Shown here piece by piece: positions 27,188 to 35,844 of a stretch of 64,000 bases of DNA. This DNA is from Pseudomonas taiwanensis (lineage in GTDB: Bacteria > Pseudomonadota > Gammaproteobacteria > Pseudomonadales > Pseudomonadaceae). Under the pieces are notes generated by a model that saw only the letters and a program-made list of their open reading frames with translations, was not told the DNA's origin and ran no database searches. Numbering within the stretch: position 1 is the first letter of the stretch; every line of letters begins with the position of its first letter. The position numbers were made by a program, and so were the translations under genes. Location of the stretch: contig NZ_QJRF01000028.1 in NCBI RefSeq assembly GCF_013393345.1, positions 1 through 64,000 of the forward strand, read 5' to 3'.

Positions 27188-27943
27188 TCAGCAATACCGC
27201 GCCACCGCCTCCGCCAGGTCGGCGGCCACCCAGGCTTCCGGAGCTTGGGACTCATCCCCTTGCCGATACTTGCCAGTTCGCACCAGACAAGCGTGCAGGC
27301 CGGCAGCCTGGGCGCCGATGATGTCAGCCACCACATCGTCACCAATCATCAACGCCTGATCGGCACGCACGCCCATATCGTCCAGCGCGCTGGCGAAGAA
27401 GTCCGCAGATGGCTTGCCCAGCACCAGCGCCGTGGTACCTGCGGCGTATTCCAGGGCCCGCACGAAAGGCCCGGCATCCAGATGCAAGGCGCCGTGGGCA
27501 CGGAAGTAGCGGTTGTCGCCCATGCAGATCAGTGGCACCCCGCCAATCAGCAACTGGAAGGCGCGGTTCAGGTGTTCATAGTCGAAGCGCATTTCTGCAT
27601 CGCCCACGACCACGGCATCCGGGTCTGCCTGATCGAGCCATTGGGCGAATTCCTCTTCCAGCCCCGGATGGATCAGACAGAACGGACGCAGCCCGTGGTC
27701 CTGCAGGTAACGACGCACGGCCCTGGGCGCAGTGAAGAGTTGCTCCGGCTGCACCTCGAAGCCCATGGCCTTGAGTTGCCTTTGGATGCTGGTCAGGCCC
27801 TGGCGCGAGGTATTGGTGATCAGCCGCAGGGGATAGCCTCTGTCCTGCAACTGGCGCACGGCCTGCACGGCGCCGGGAATGGGCTGGTCGCCATCGCACA
27901 GCACACCGCTGATATCGAGCAATACCGCCTGCAAGTGGGGCAT
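27188..27943 (-). CDS. HAD-superfamily IIA hydrolase, LHPP-like
   Basis: A 251-residue phosphatase. Motif I is LLDISGVLCDGD, with the Asp-x-Ser pattern seen in the LHPP (phospholysine/phosphohistidine/pyrophosphate phosphatase) branch rather than Asp-x-Asp. Motif II is ITNTSR, Lys is in LGKPSADFF and motif IV is MIGDDVVADI. It starts 3 bp after the dioxygenase stop, so the two are almost certainly one transcript. Its substrate here is not known. Confidence 0.85.
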   Translation of the reverse strand: MPHLQAVLLDISGVLCDGDQPIPGAVQAVRQLQDRGYPLRLITNTSRQGLTSIQRQLKAMGFEVQPEQLFTAPRAVRRYLQDHGLRPFCLIHPGLEEEFAQWLDQADPDAVVVGDAEMRFDYEHLNRAFQLLIGGVPLICMGDNRYFRAHGALHLDAGPFVRALEYAAGTTALVLGKPSADFFASALDDMGVRADQALMIGDDVVADIIGAQAAGLHACLVRTGKYRQGDESQAPEAWVAADLAEAVARYC

Positions 27944-27946
27944 GAC

Positions 27947-28606
27947 TCAGCCGAAGCCACGGGCCAGAACGATATCGAACAGGCCCCGGCGCAACTCGCC
28001 GTCCTGCTCCAGCTCGATGGTGTTGGTGAAGCGATCATGGGCCCACGGATCGCCAGCGATGAAGGGGTCGCCCTTGAAGTAGAGCTGTAGCGTGACCGGC
28101 ACATGGAGCGCTTCCATGATCCGGAAGTGGATATGGGCGGGGCGCATGATCCCGCCGTACTTTTCCAGTCCCGGCAGATTCGGCGGAACGGGGTAGCGGC
28201 CAGGCATGACGGTCTCAATGCGGTACTTGCCCTGAGCGTCGGTGTAGAGCATGCCGCGCAGCTTGAAGTTGCCCTTGTCGGTGTAGTTGCCGGGTGTTTC
28301 GGTGTCGTACAGGCCGGCACCATTGGCCTGCCAGACCTCCACCAGCGCGTTCGCGACAGGCGTGCGGCAATCGGAGCTGAACACGGTGCCCGTCACCACC
28401 AGACGCTCACCCGGTTCCTCGGGCCCGGCCAGCCGCGACTGGAATGGCGCACCGAAGCGGTAGTACGGGCCGAGAATATCGCCTTGGGTCACCGAGCAGG
28501 CTTGCTGCGCGAAGGCGGACCTTGCCAGCAACCCGCCACCCAGCAGCACCACGCCGCCGCCGAGGAAATGCCGCCGTGAGATGCCTGCCATTGGATGCTT
28601 GTTCAC
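27947..28606 (-). CDS. Intradiol ring-cleavage dioxygenase with Tat signal
   Basis: A 219-residue protein of the protocatechuate 3,4-dioxygenase family, which opens catechols between the hydroxyls with Fe(III). Candidate iron ligands are Tyr in GRYPVPP and the MLYTD region and the two His of RPAHIHFRIM. The N-terminus holds a twin-arginine motif SRRHFLGGG and a hydrophobic stretch ending in SAFAQQA, so the enzyme is probably exported. The GTG at 28606 is chosen because GGGAGGAGG precedes it; an ATG 15 bases downstream is an alternative. Confidence 0.82.
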   Translation of the reverse strand: MNKHPMAGISRRHFLGGGVVLLGGGLLARSAFAQQACSVTQGDILGPYYRFGAPFQSRLAGPEEPGERLVVTGTVFSSDCRTPVANALVEVWQANGAGLYDTETPGNYTDKGNFKLRGMLYTDAQGKYRIETVMPGRYPVPPNLPGLEKYGGIMRPAHIHFRIMEALHVPVTLQLYFKGDPFIAGDPWAHDRFTNTIELEQDGELRRGLFDIVLARGFG

Positions 28607-28803
28607 GCCCGCCTCCTCCCGGTGGCCCGGTTGTAGTGACGACGGCACGCCAGACTGCCCGCCGTGGATACGACGAGGCGTGTGCCTGATGAGTCTAGGC
28701 ACTCCCCATCGCATCGTCAGGTGCGACTGATCCCGCGGGTCTACCTTTGCATGCGTGACATATCGCTTTTCGTCAGCAGGCCAACACGAGGCAGGAACGG
28801 TTC

Positions 28804-30570
28804 ATGAACCAGCCCCCATCCAGCAACACCGCCGAGCCGGAGCCGCCGCCGGGCACCTCAGCGCCTGAACCCGAGGGATGGCGTCGCTGGGTGCCGGGAT
28901 TGCAGCTCCTGCACGACTACCAACTCGGCTGGCTACCGAAGGACTTGCTGGCCGGCCTGGTCCTCACGGCCATGCTGATTCCCGTCGGCATTGCCTATGC
29001 CGAGGCCTCGGGCGTTCCCGGTATCTACGGTCTGTATGCCACCATCGTTCCCCTGCTCGCCTATGCGCTGTTCGGCCCCAGCCGCTACATGGTGCTCGGG
29101 CCGGACTCGGCACTGGTCGCCATCATTCTTGCGGTCGTGCTGCCGCTCTCCGGAGGCGACCCGCAGCGCGCCATCGTCCTGGCCAGTGCCATGGCGCTGG
29201 TGTCAGGCGTGGTCTGCATCGGTGCGGGCCTGTTGCGACTCGGGTTCGTGACGGAATTGCTGTCCAAACCGATTCGCTACGGCTACATGAACGGCATCGC
29301 ACTGACGGTGCTGATAAGCCAGACACCGAAGCTGTTCGGTATCTCCATTGAAAGTGCCGGTCCGCTGCGTGATGTGGTGAGCCTGTTCCAGGCGGTGTTC
29401 GACGGCAAGGCCAATTGGTACGCCTTTGCGGTGGGCGCCGGCAGCCTGGTCGTCATCCTGTTGCTCAAGCGTTTCGAGCGCGTACCCGGCATTCTCATTG
29501 CGGTCGTGGCGGCCACCCTGATAGTGGGCGCATTCGGCCTGGAAGCCAGCCACCAAGTGAAGGTGGTCGGTGAGGTTCCCCAGGGATTACCGAGCTTCGC
29601 CCTGCCTCTCATCGAGATGAAAGACCTGACCGCCGTGCTGATCGGCGGCTTCACCGTGGCGCTGGTGGCCTTCGCCGATACCAGCGTGCTTTCTCGTACC
29701 TACGCGGCAAAAACCAAGACCCGCGTGAACCCGAACCAGGAAATGATCGGCCTGGGCGTGGCGAACCTGGCGACCGGACTGTTCCAGGGTATTCCCATCA
29801 GCAGTAGCTCCTCACGCACGCCCGTGGCCGAGTCCGCAGGTGCCAAATCCCAGCTGACCGGGGTATTCGGCGCCCTGGGCGTGGCCCTGCTGTTGCTGCT
29901 CGGCCCCAACTTGTTGCAGCACCTGCCGGAAAGCGCGCTCGCGGCCGTGGTCATTGCTTCCGCCATCGGACTGTTCGAATTCAAGGATCTACGCCGTATC
30001 CACCGCATCCAGCGTTGGGAGTTCTGGCTGTCCATCGTTTGCCTGATAGGCGTGGTCGTGCTCGGTGCGGTCCCCGGCATCGGCCTGGCCGTGCTGATTG
30101 CGGTGATCGAATTTCTCTGGGACGGCTGGCGCCCTCATCACGCCACCCTTGGACGCGTGGACGGCATCCGTGGCTACCACGACATCTCGCGCTATCCAGA
30201 CGCGCGTCAGGTGCCGGGGTTGTTGCTGTTCCGCTGGGATGCGCCGCTGTTCTTTGCCAACGCTGAGCAGTTCCAGCGCTGCATAGAAGAAGCTATCGCC
30301 CAGTCCCCGACCCCGGTTCGCCGCGTGGTGGTGGCTGCCGAACCGGTCACCAGCGTCGACGTCACCTCGGCGGACATGCTGGTGGAGTTGGAGCGGAGGC
30401 TAAGCAAAGGGGGGATCGAGCTGCGCTTTGCCGAGATGAAGGACCCGGTCAAGGACAAGATGCACCGCCTGGGCGTACTGGATGAGATCGGGACCGAGGT
30501 GTTCCACCCGACCATAGGGTCGGCAGTCGATGCGTATCTCGTCGAGCACAATGTCGACTGGACCGAATAG
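28804..30570 (+). CDS. SulP-family anion transporter with STAS domain
   Basis: A 588-residue inner-membrane transporter. The SulP signature AMLIPVGIAYAEASGVPGIYGLYATIVP begins near residue 58, about 10-12 transmembrane segments follow, and the last 130 residues form a cytoplasmic STAS domain (LLFRWDAPLFFANAEQF, VDVTSADMLVELERRL). Members carry sulfate, bicarbonate or dicarboxylates; the substrate cannot be settled here. It is divergent from the dioxygenase operon. A CCCCCAC/GTGGGGG palindrome lies 38 bp after the stop. Confidence 0.9.
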   Translation: MNQPPSSNTAEPEPPPGTSAPEPEGWRRWVPGLQLLHDYQLGWLPKDLLAGLVLTAMLIPVGIAYAEASGVPGIYGLYATIVPLLAYALFGPSRYMVLGPDSALVAIILAVVLPLSGGDPQRAIVLASAMALVSGVVCIGAGLLRLGFVTELLSKPIRYGYMNGIALTVLISQTPKLFGISIESAGPLRDVVSLFQAVFDGKANWYAFAVGAGSLVVILLLKRFERVPGILIAVVAATLIVGAFGLEASHQVKVVGEVPQGLPSFALPLIEMKDLTAVLIGGFTVALVAFADTSVLSRTYAAKTKTRVNPNQEMIGLGVANLATGLFQGIPISSSSSRTPVAESAGAKSQLTGVFGALGVALLLLLGPNLLQHLPESALAAVVIASAIGLFEFKDLRRIHRIQRWEFWLSIVCLIGVVVLGAVPGIGLAVLIAVIEFLWDGWRPHHATLGRVDGIRGYHDISRYPDARQVPGLLLFRWDAPLFFANAEQFQRCIEEAIAQSPTPVRRVVVAAEPVTSVDVTSADMLVELERRLSKGGIELRFAEMKDPVKDKMHRLGVLDEIGTEVFHPTIGSAVDAYLVEHNVDWTE

Positions 30571-30672
30571 GCGACGAATAGGCGCCCCAATCGCCCGTTC
30601 ATTCCATCCCCCACGTGTGGGGGCGATCCCCGATCTACCCTCTGGTAGTTGGCGTCCCACCGGAGTGAAGCG

Positions 30673-30903
30673 ATGAATACGAACGACAAACCGAACCTCG
30701 ACAAGCTCAGCATGAAGCCCATCGATCCCTCGGAACCGTCCGCCCGGGGCAAGGCGAAGTTCCAGATCGAAACACGTCAAGGCGGTGATCGGCGAAAGAT
30801 GGGGGATCGCCGCGAGACCATCCGCTTCGAAGAGGATCGTCGGCAAGTCAACAGACGCGGCAAGAGCAGCGACCCCTGGGACCAAAGCATCGATTTTTCA
30901 TGA
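30673..30903 (+). CDS. Small arginine-rich hypothetical protein
   Basis: A 76-residue soluble protein whose second half repeats a DRR motif (GGDRRKMGDRRE, EEDRRQVNRRG), giving a very polar, charged chain. CGGAG lies 8 bases before the ATG. It follows the SulP gene by 100 bp and its end overlaps the end of the convergent next gene by 6 bp. The family was not recognised. Confidence 0.6.
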   Translation: MNTNDKPNLDKLSMKPIDPSEPSARGKAKFQIETRQGGDRRKMGDRRETIRFEEDRRQVNRRGKSSDPWDQSIDFS

Positions 30904-31629
30904 GTAGCGCAACTCGCTGATATCGATGGCGACCAGCAGCTGCGCTTCAATGGCGTGGTTTTTCGCATCGCGGCGGTACGCCCGTCGCTTGCCCGGCGTG
31001 CGCAGCCCCTGGGCCTCGATGTAATCGTGGACGTACTGGGCGGCGGGCAATCCGCCACTCACGTCGACGCTGTAGTCATGGCGACGCAGTAGAAAGTCCT
31101 CGCCGAAATAGAACTCCTGTTGCGGGCAATGCGTCGCGACGTCCTCCGGAAACTGAACCCGCAAACGCCGCCATGGCTGACCGCCCTCATCCCACGGCGC
31201 GACCTCTTCAACTTTCACGCCCGGCAGCGTGAAGAGGAACGGCATGGTCAGGTATGACCACAGCGCGTAGCCGTTGAAGTAGGCGCGGTGAAGCGGGTCC
31301 CAGGGTGTCGTTTCCCCGTGGCCCTGGAAAGACGTCCGCGGGTCGAGCCGTTCTGCCCGCAACTGCCCATCGGTGGTTTCGATCGCGATCCGGCCGGGCG
31401 TGTACGCCGTGCGCTGATTCGGCGCGCCAAACGGCATCACCGAAGCCCTCTGCTCATGCAACCAGACGGTCATGCGGCGCGGTTCGCTGTCCTGGGTCAG
31501 GCCCTTCATGCCCCAGAGCGATCCGCCCGTCACGATGCTGGCATCCACCCGGGTGAACGCGTTCCAACGCTCTCGCCCACCATGCGCCAGCAGTACCCGC
31601 TCCAGCAGTTCGCTACCGTGCCCGCTCAT
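30898..31629 (-). CDS. Hypothetical protein
   Basis: A 243-residue soluble protein without a signal peptide. It begins SELLERVLLAHGGRERWNAF, a pattern resembling lipoprotein-carrier-like (LolA/LppX-fold) domains, followed by many short beta-type segments with Trp and aromatic residues. GAGGAG precedes the ATG at 31629. I do not assign a function. It converges with the small arginine-rich gene. Confidence 0.65.
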   Translation of the reverse strand: MSGHGSELLERVLLAHGGRERWNAFTRVDASIVTGGSLWGMKGLTQDSEPRRMTVWLHEQRASVMPFGAPNQRTAYTPGRIAIETTDGQLRAERLDPRTSFQGHGETTPWDPLHRAYFNGYALWSYLTMPFLFTLPGVKVEEVAPWDEGGQPWRRLRVQFPEDVATHCPQQEFYFGEDFLLRRHDYSVDVSGGLPAAQYVHDYIEAQGLRTPGKRRAYRRDAKNHAIEAQLLVAIDISELRYS

Positions 31630-31996
31630 GGCAATGCTCCTCTCAAGGCAGGACCGATCTGCCGGTCCCATTACTGGAAAGCGAAGCCCAGGGCTGGGCA
31701 CTGCGCCAGCGGCGCTGGCCGGCAGGGGATTCCCGTTCGCTTTGGACGATCTGCACCATACCTCATACGTTCTGTGCCCAAACGCTTGGCTTACCCGGCA
31801 ACACTATCTCCACACCCCACGCAGTCTGCGGGGGATCAGGAGAGATGACTCATCGGAAACTGATGGCCCCAGGCGTGAGGGGCACGGAACGACCCCTCGG
31901 TCGCTCCCACGCAGGTTGCACGTTGAACCTTCGTCCCAAGGGCACTCAACCAGATTGCCGGGACACCCCTTAGCCAAGTTACGGGAAGCCAGAATC
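31630..31996. other. Gene-free region upstream of the DoxX-like gene
   Basis: About 370 bp between the divergent hypothetical protein and the DoxX/YkgB-like gene. No convincing ORF, repeat or recognisable operator was seen; it probably holds both promoters. Confidence 0.5.
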
Positions 31997-32506
31997 ATGA
32001 AAACGCTCGATATCACCAGCCAAGCCAACCCCACCCAAACGAACAGACTGTCGCTCGGTGCCTACACCACCGCTGTCGGAACCTACGGCGCCTACTTCGC
32101 CCTCGCTGTCATTTACTTCTGGTTCGGCGGCATGAAATTCACCCAGTACGAAGCAGAAGGGTTGGTCCCGCTCGTGAGCAACAGTCCGCTGCTGGGTTGG
32201 CTCTATGACCTGTTCAGCGTGCGAACCTTCTCCACCCTGCTCGGGTTCCTGGAGGTGTCCATCGGCCTTCTGATTGCGGGACGCTTGCTGTCGCCGAAGT
32301 TTTCGCTGGTGGGAGGTGCCCTTTCCGCCGGGCTGTTCTTCACCACGCTGAGCTTCATGTTCTCGACCCCCGGTGTGATCGAGCCCAGTGTCGGATTCCC
32401 CGGCATCAGCGTTGCGCCTGGCCAGTTCCTCCTCAAGGACCTGGGATTGCTCGCCGCGTCCATCTTCGTCGCCGGCCACTCGCTGAGCAGGATCGAATCC
32501 CGCTGA
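31997..32506 (+). CDS. YkgB/DoxX-like DUF417 membrane protein
   Basis: A 169-residue inner-membrane protein with about four hydrophobic helices. The FALAVIYFWFGGMKFTQYEAEGLVPLVSNSPLL segment is typical of the DUF417/YkgB group, relatives of DoxX. The function of the family is poorly known; links to redox or chlorine stress have been reported for relatives (rclC). It is followed by a strong hairpin and then a LysR gene. Confidence 0.8.
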   Translation: MKTLDITSQANPTQTNRLSLGAYTTAVGTYGAYFALAVIYFWFGGMKFTQYEAEGLVPLVSNSPLLGWLYDLFSVRTFSTLLGFLEVSIGLLIAGRLLSPKFSLVGGALSAGLFFTTLSFMFSTPGVIEPSVGFPGISVAPGQFLLKDLGLLAASIFVAGHSLSRIESR

Positions 32507-32518
32507 GCTTGCCGGAAC

Positions 32519-32552
32519 CCAGGCCTGGGGCACTGCGGTGCCCCAGGCCTGG
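32519..32552 (+). terminator. Strong hairpin after the YkgB-like gene
   Basis: CCAGGCCTGGGGCA pairs with TGCCCCAGGCCTGG around a 6-base loop, 12 bp after the stop. It is followed by only a weak TCGTT tract. Confidence 0.65.
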
Positions 32553-32640
32553 TCGTTCCGGGCACTCAATGCGGTCTGGATTGCCGGGACGAGGGTGAGC
32601 TGCTAAAAGCTGAAAGATCATTCACAAACCAGATACCGCC

Positions 32641-33525
32641 ATGAGTGAAAGTGAGAAATCGAATAGCCGCCTGTTCGACCTCGACCTGCTGAGAGCCATC
32701 GTCACGGTGGCCGACTGCGGCAGCTTCACCACCGCCGCCACCCGCCTGCATTCAACCCAATCCACCATCAGCCAGAAGATTCGCCGCCTGGAAGAAATGG
32801 CCGGGCATCGCCTGCTGGAGCGCGGCAACCGCGATGTGCTGCCCACCGATGCTGGCGACACCTTGCTGGGTTACGCACGACGCCTGCTGGCCCTCAATGA
32901 CGAAATGGCCGAGGCGCTCTCCGGTGCCACCGTGGCGCTGACCGTACGCATCGGCGTGCCGGACGACTTCGCCACCGGGCGCACCACCGAGCAACTGGCC
33001 GCCTTCAACCGGCGCTACCCGCAGGTGAAGCTGGAGGTCACCAGCGGTCTCAGCCGCGACCTCAGTGCCAGCTACGACCGTGGCGAACTGGATCTGGTGC
33101 TGCTCAAGCAGCGCCAGAACAGCCGCGAGGCAGTGGCCTGCTGGCCGGAGAAGACGCGCTGGGTGGACAGCGCCAACAACCCCTGCATCGACCTCGACCC
33201 GCTACCGATCGTCACTTTCCCGCCGCGCGGGGTGTACCGCGACGAGATGATCAGCGCCCTGGAGTCCGTGGGCCGGCGCTGGCATATCAGCTTCACCAGT
33301 TCGAGCCTGTCCGGCATCCAGTCGGCCATCGCCGATGGCATGGGCATCGGCCTGCTGCCCCTGCGCGCGGTTACGGCGGGCCACGCGGTCGTACCGAAGA
33401 ACACCGGACTGCCCGCTGTGGATATGTTCGAAGTGGCCCTGCTCCATCGCCCTGCGGCGGACCCGATGGTGCAGGAGCTTGCGCGCGTGCTGACACGGGT
33501 CCTGGCCCAAGACACTCGGAGCTGA
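32641..33525 (+). CDS. LysR-family transcriptional regulator
   Basis: A 294-residue LTTR. The N-terminal helix-turn-helix (LDLLRAIVTVADCGSFTTAATRLHSTQSTISQKIRRLE) and the substrate-binding domain with GMGIGLLP are clear. It lies 186 bp upstream of the ureidoglycine aminohydrolase on the same strand, so it may control that gene; the effector is unknown. Confidence 0.88.
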   Translation: MSESEKSNSRLFDLDLLRAIVTVADCGSFTTAATRLHSTQSTISQKIRRLEEMAGHRLLERGNRDVLPTDAGDTLLGYARRLLALNDEMAEALSGATVALTVRIGVPDDFATGRTTEQLAAFNRRYPQVKLEVTSGLSRDLSASYDRGELDLVLLKQRQNSREAVACWPEKTRWVDSANNPCIDLDPLPIVTFPPRGVYRDEMISALESVGRRWHISFTSSSLSGIQSAIADGMGIGLLPLRAVTAGHAVVPKNTGLPAVDMFEVALLHRPAADPMVQELARVLTRVLAQDTRS

Positions 33526-33711
33526 GCTGCGCCAGTGACCACATTCGAAAAATGAATACGGTGGATTCCAACATTTAATTTGTGCATGAAATCGCCGCTG
33601 GATATCGTGGCTTTCAGCGACGGCAGCGCCCCCTTGGCGCTCCGATCTGCACGGTTTGTAGCCTCGGCGCCACGCGCGACAGGCAGCAAGACAACAATGA
33701 GGAAATACCCC

Positions 33712-34548
33712 ATGGCCAAATCCACCTATTACGCGCCGCACGGCGGGCACCCGGCACAGACCGAGCTGCTCACCGACCGCGCCATGTTCACCGAAGCCTA
33801 TGCCGTTATCCCCAAGGGCGTGATGCGTGACATCGTCACCAGCCACCTGCCCTTCTGGGACAACATGCGCATGTGGGTCATCGCCCGCCCGCTGTCCGGC
33901 TTCGCCGAAACCTTCTCCCAGTACATTGTCGAACTCGCCCCCAACGGCGGCAGCGACAAGCCTGAGCAGGACGTCAACGCTGAAGCGGTGCTGTTCATCG
34001 TGGAAGGCGAGCTGACCCTGACCCTGCAAGGCCAGGTCCACACCATGCTGCCGGGCGGCTACGCCTTCATCCCGCCGGGTGCCGACTACAAGGTGCGCAA
34101 CACCTCCGGTCAGCACACCCGCTTCCACTGGATTCGCAAGCACTACCAGAAAGTCGACGGCGTACCACTGCCGGAAGCCTTCGTCACCAACGAGCAGGAC
34201 ATCGAGCCGAAGGTGATGCCGGATACCGAAGGCCGCTGGAGCACCACCCGCTTCGTCGACATGGCCGACATGCGTCATGACATGCACGTCAACATCGTCA
34301 ACTTCGAGCCGGGCGGCGTGATTCCCTTCGCTGAAACCCACGTGATGGAACACGGCCTGTACGTGCTGGAAGGCAAGGCGGTGTATCGCCTGAACCAGGA
34401 CTGGGTCGAAGTGGAAGCCGGTGACTTCATGTGGCTGCGCGCCTTCTGCCCGCAAGCCTGCTACTCCGGTGGCCCTGGCCGCTTCCGCTACCTGCTGTAC
34501 AAGGATGTGAACCGCCAGATGCGACTGACCCTGAACCAGCCGCACTGA
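33712..34548 (+). CDS. allE: (S)-ureidoglycine aminohydrolase (AllE/UGlyAH type)
   Basis: A 278-residue bicupin that would release ammonia from (S)-ureidoglycine in purine (allantoate) degradation. The C-terminal cupin holds Glu208, His210, His214 and Gln248 (FAETHVMEHG and CPQAC), which match the Mn-binding Glu235, His237, His241 and Gln275 of the Arabidopsis enzyme with a constant offset of 27. GAGG precedes the ATG. No allantoinase or allantoate amidohydrolase gene is adjacent, so the pathway context is missing here. A terminator follows. Confidence 0.85.
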   Translation: MAKSTYYAPHGGHPAQTELLTDRAMFTEAYAVIPKGVMRDIVTSHLPFWDNMRMWVIARPLSGFAETFSQYIVELAPNGGSDKPEQDVNAEAVLFIVEGELTLTLQGQVHTMLPGGYAFIPPGADYKVRNTSGQHTRFHWIRKHYQKVDGVPLPEAFVTNEQDIEPKVMPDTEGRWSTTRFVDMADMRHDMHVNIVNFEPGGVIPFAETHVMEHGLYVLEGKAVYRLNQDWVEVEAGDFMWLRAFCPQACYSGGPGRFRYLLYKDVNRQMRLTLNQPH

Positions 34549-34560
34549 TGATTCACCTCG

Positions 34561-34590
34561 ACGGGAGCCTTAGGGCTCCCGTTGTCGTTT
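34561..34590 (+). terminator. Terminator of the allE-like gene
   Basis: ACGGGAGCC/GGCTCCCGT stem followed by TGTCGTTT, 12 bp after the stop. Confidence 0.75.
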
Positions 34591-34612
34591 CTGACTTCCA
34601 TGCGGACTTTGT

Positions 34613-34674
34613 GTAGGAGCGAGCTTGCTCGCGAAAGGTCGGCTCGAAAGGTTCGCGAGCAAGCTCGCTCCTAC
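34613..34674. repeat. REP pair, first copy of a tandem duplication
   Basis: GTAGGAGCGAGCTTGCTCGC and its inverted partner. Together with the adjoining LysR tail it repeats 185 bp further on with only a few base changes. Confidence 0.9.
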
Positions 34675-34679
34675 AAACC

Positions 34680-34787
34680 TCACACCGCCTGAACGATCTG
34701 CTCCCGCAACCACTGGTGCGCCGGGTCGCGGTGGGAGCGTTCGTGCCAGAGCAGCCCGGTATCTCCAACGGGGCCTCCACCATGTTG
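34680..34787 (-). pseudogene. Duplicated 3' end of the adjacent LysR gene
   Basis: This stretch copies the last 120 bp of the LysR gene at 34865 (encoding HERSHRDPAHQWLREQI..QAV and the stop). A 13-bp deletion, relative to ATGGCCATCTCGT in the intact gene, shifts the frame, so it cannot be functional. Only the C-terminal fragment is present. Confidence 0.85.
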
Positions 34788-34797
34788 AGGACTTTGT

Positions 34798-34859
34798 GTA
34801 GGAGCGAGCTTGCTCGCGAAAGATCGGCTCGAAAGGTTCGCGAGCAAGCTCGCTCCTAC
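34798..34859. repeat. REP pair, second copy of the tandem duplication
   Basis: Near-identical to the element at 34613; it lies directly behind the intact LysR stop codon. Confidence 0.9.
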
Positions 34860-34864
34860 AAACC

Positions 34865-35758
34865 TCACACCGCCTGAATAATCTGCTCGCGCAACCACTG
34901 GTGCGCCGGATCGCGGTGGGAGCGTTCATGCCAGAGCATGGCCATCTCGTAGCCCGGTATCTCCAGCGGAGCCTCCACCACTTGCAGGGAGGCGCTGCCG
35001 CGTACCAGTCGCTCAGGCAACATGGCCACCAGGTCGGTGCTCTCCAGCACCGATCGGAGGAAGAGGAAATGCGGCACGGACAGCACCACCCGCCGCTCCA
35101 GCCCGTGCTCCGCCAAGGTCTCGTCGGTGATGCCATGGAAGCCGCCGCCATCGGGCGAGACGATCACCTGTTCCAGCGCGCAGAACTGCTTCAAGGTCGG
35201 CCGCTTCTTCAGTCCCGGATGGCCGATGCGACCCGCCAGCACGTAGCGCTCGGCAAACAGGGTGCGGCGCCGCAGGTTGTGGGGAGAGCCTTCGACAGTG
35301 TGGAAGGCCAGGTCGATTTCCCCCTGCTCCGCCTGCCGGGCGATGCGTGCTGGCGCCATCTCCACGACGGCCAGCCGCGTGCCCGGAGCCCGTGCCCGCA
35401 GTCCAGCCAGGGCCGGCAGGAGAATGGATGACTCGCCGTAGTCGGTGGCAGCGATGCGCCAGGTCTGTTGCGCCTCGGCCGGGTCGAAGGCACTGGCCGG
35501 CGCCACCGCCCGCTCAAGCGCTTCGAGTGCCTGGCGCAGGGGCTCGCGCAACTCCTCGGCGCGCGCGGTTGGGCGCATGCCGCGTGGTCCCGGCAACAGC
35601 AGCGGGTCGTCGAAGACGTCGCGCAACTTCGCCAGGTGCACACTCACCGAAGGCTGGGAGAAGTTCAGCCGCTCCGCCGCACGCGTCACGTTGTGCTCGG
35701 CCAGCAGCACGTCCAGGGTCACCAGCAGGTTGAGGTCCAGCCGCCTGAGATTATTCAT
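34865..35758 (-). CDS. LysR-family regulator of the adjacent quinone reductase
   Basis: A 297-residue LTTR with the N-terminal helix-turn-helix (LDLNLLVTLDVLLAEHNVTRAAERLNFSQPSVSVHL) and a NodD/SyrM-like effector domain. It is divergent from a flavodoxin-fold quinone reductase with an 86-bp gap that contains a perfect inverted repeat, the usual LTTR arrangement. Its 3' end has been duplicated together with a REP element. Confidence 0.9.
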   Translation of the reverse strand: MNNLRRLDLNLLVTLDVLLAEHNVTRAAERLNFSQPSVSVHLAKLRDVFDDPLLLPGPRGMRPTARAEELREPLRQALEALERAVAPASAFDPAEAQQTWRIAATDYGESSILLPALAGLRARAPGTRLAVVEMAPARIARQAEQGEIDLAFHTVEGSPHNLRRRTLFAERYVLAGRIGHPGLKKRPTLKQFCALEQVIVSPDGGGFHGITDETLAEHGLERRVVLSVPHFLFLRSVLESTDLVAMLPERLVRGSASLQVVEAPLEIPGYEMAMLWHERSHRDPAHQWLREQIIQAV

Positions 35759-35771
35759 TGCAATACCTGGA

Positions 35772-35795
35772 ATATTGGATATTCATTTCCAATAT
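35772..35795. promoter_or_regulatory. Inverted repeat in the LysR/quinone reductase divergent promoter
   Basis: ATATTGGA and TCCAATAT form perfect 8-bp arms around 8 bases, close to the LysR start codon. The dyad fits an LTTR recognition site. Confidence 0.65.
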
Positions 35796-35844
35796 ACCTG
35801 GCGGAATTCCATCCTGCGCCCATCCCGCACTGGAGGTGTTCCCC

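Noticed and set aside
31472-31996. N-terminal extension of the DoxX/YkgB-like protein to 344 residues
   Set aside because: It overlaps the opposite-strand hypothetical gene and has no family similarity; the ATG at 31997 gives the expected length.
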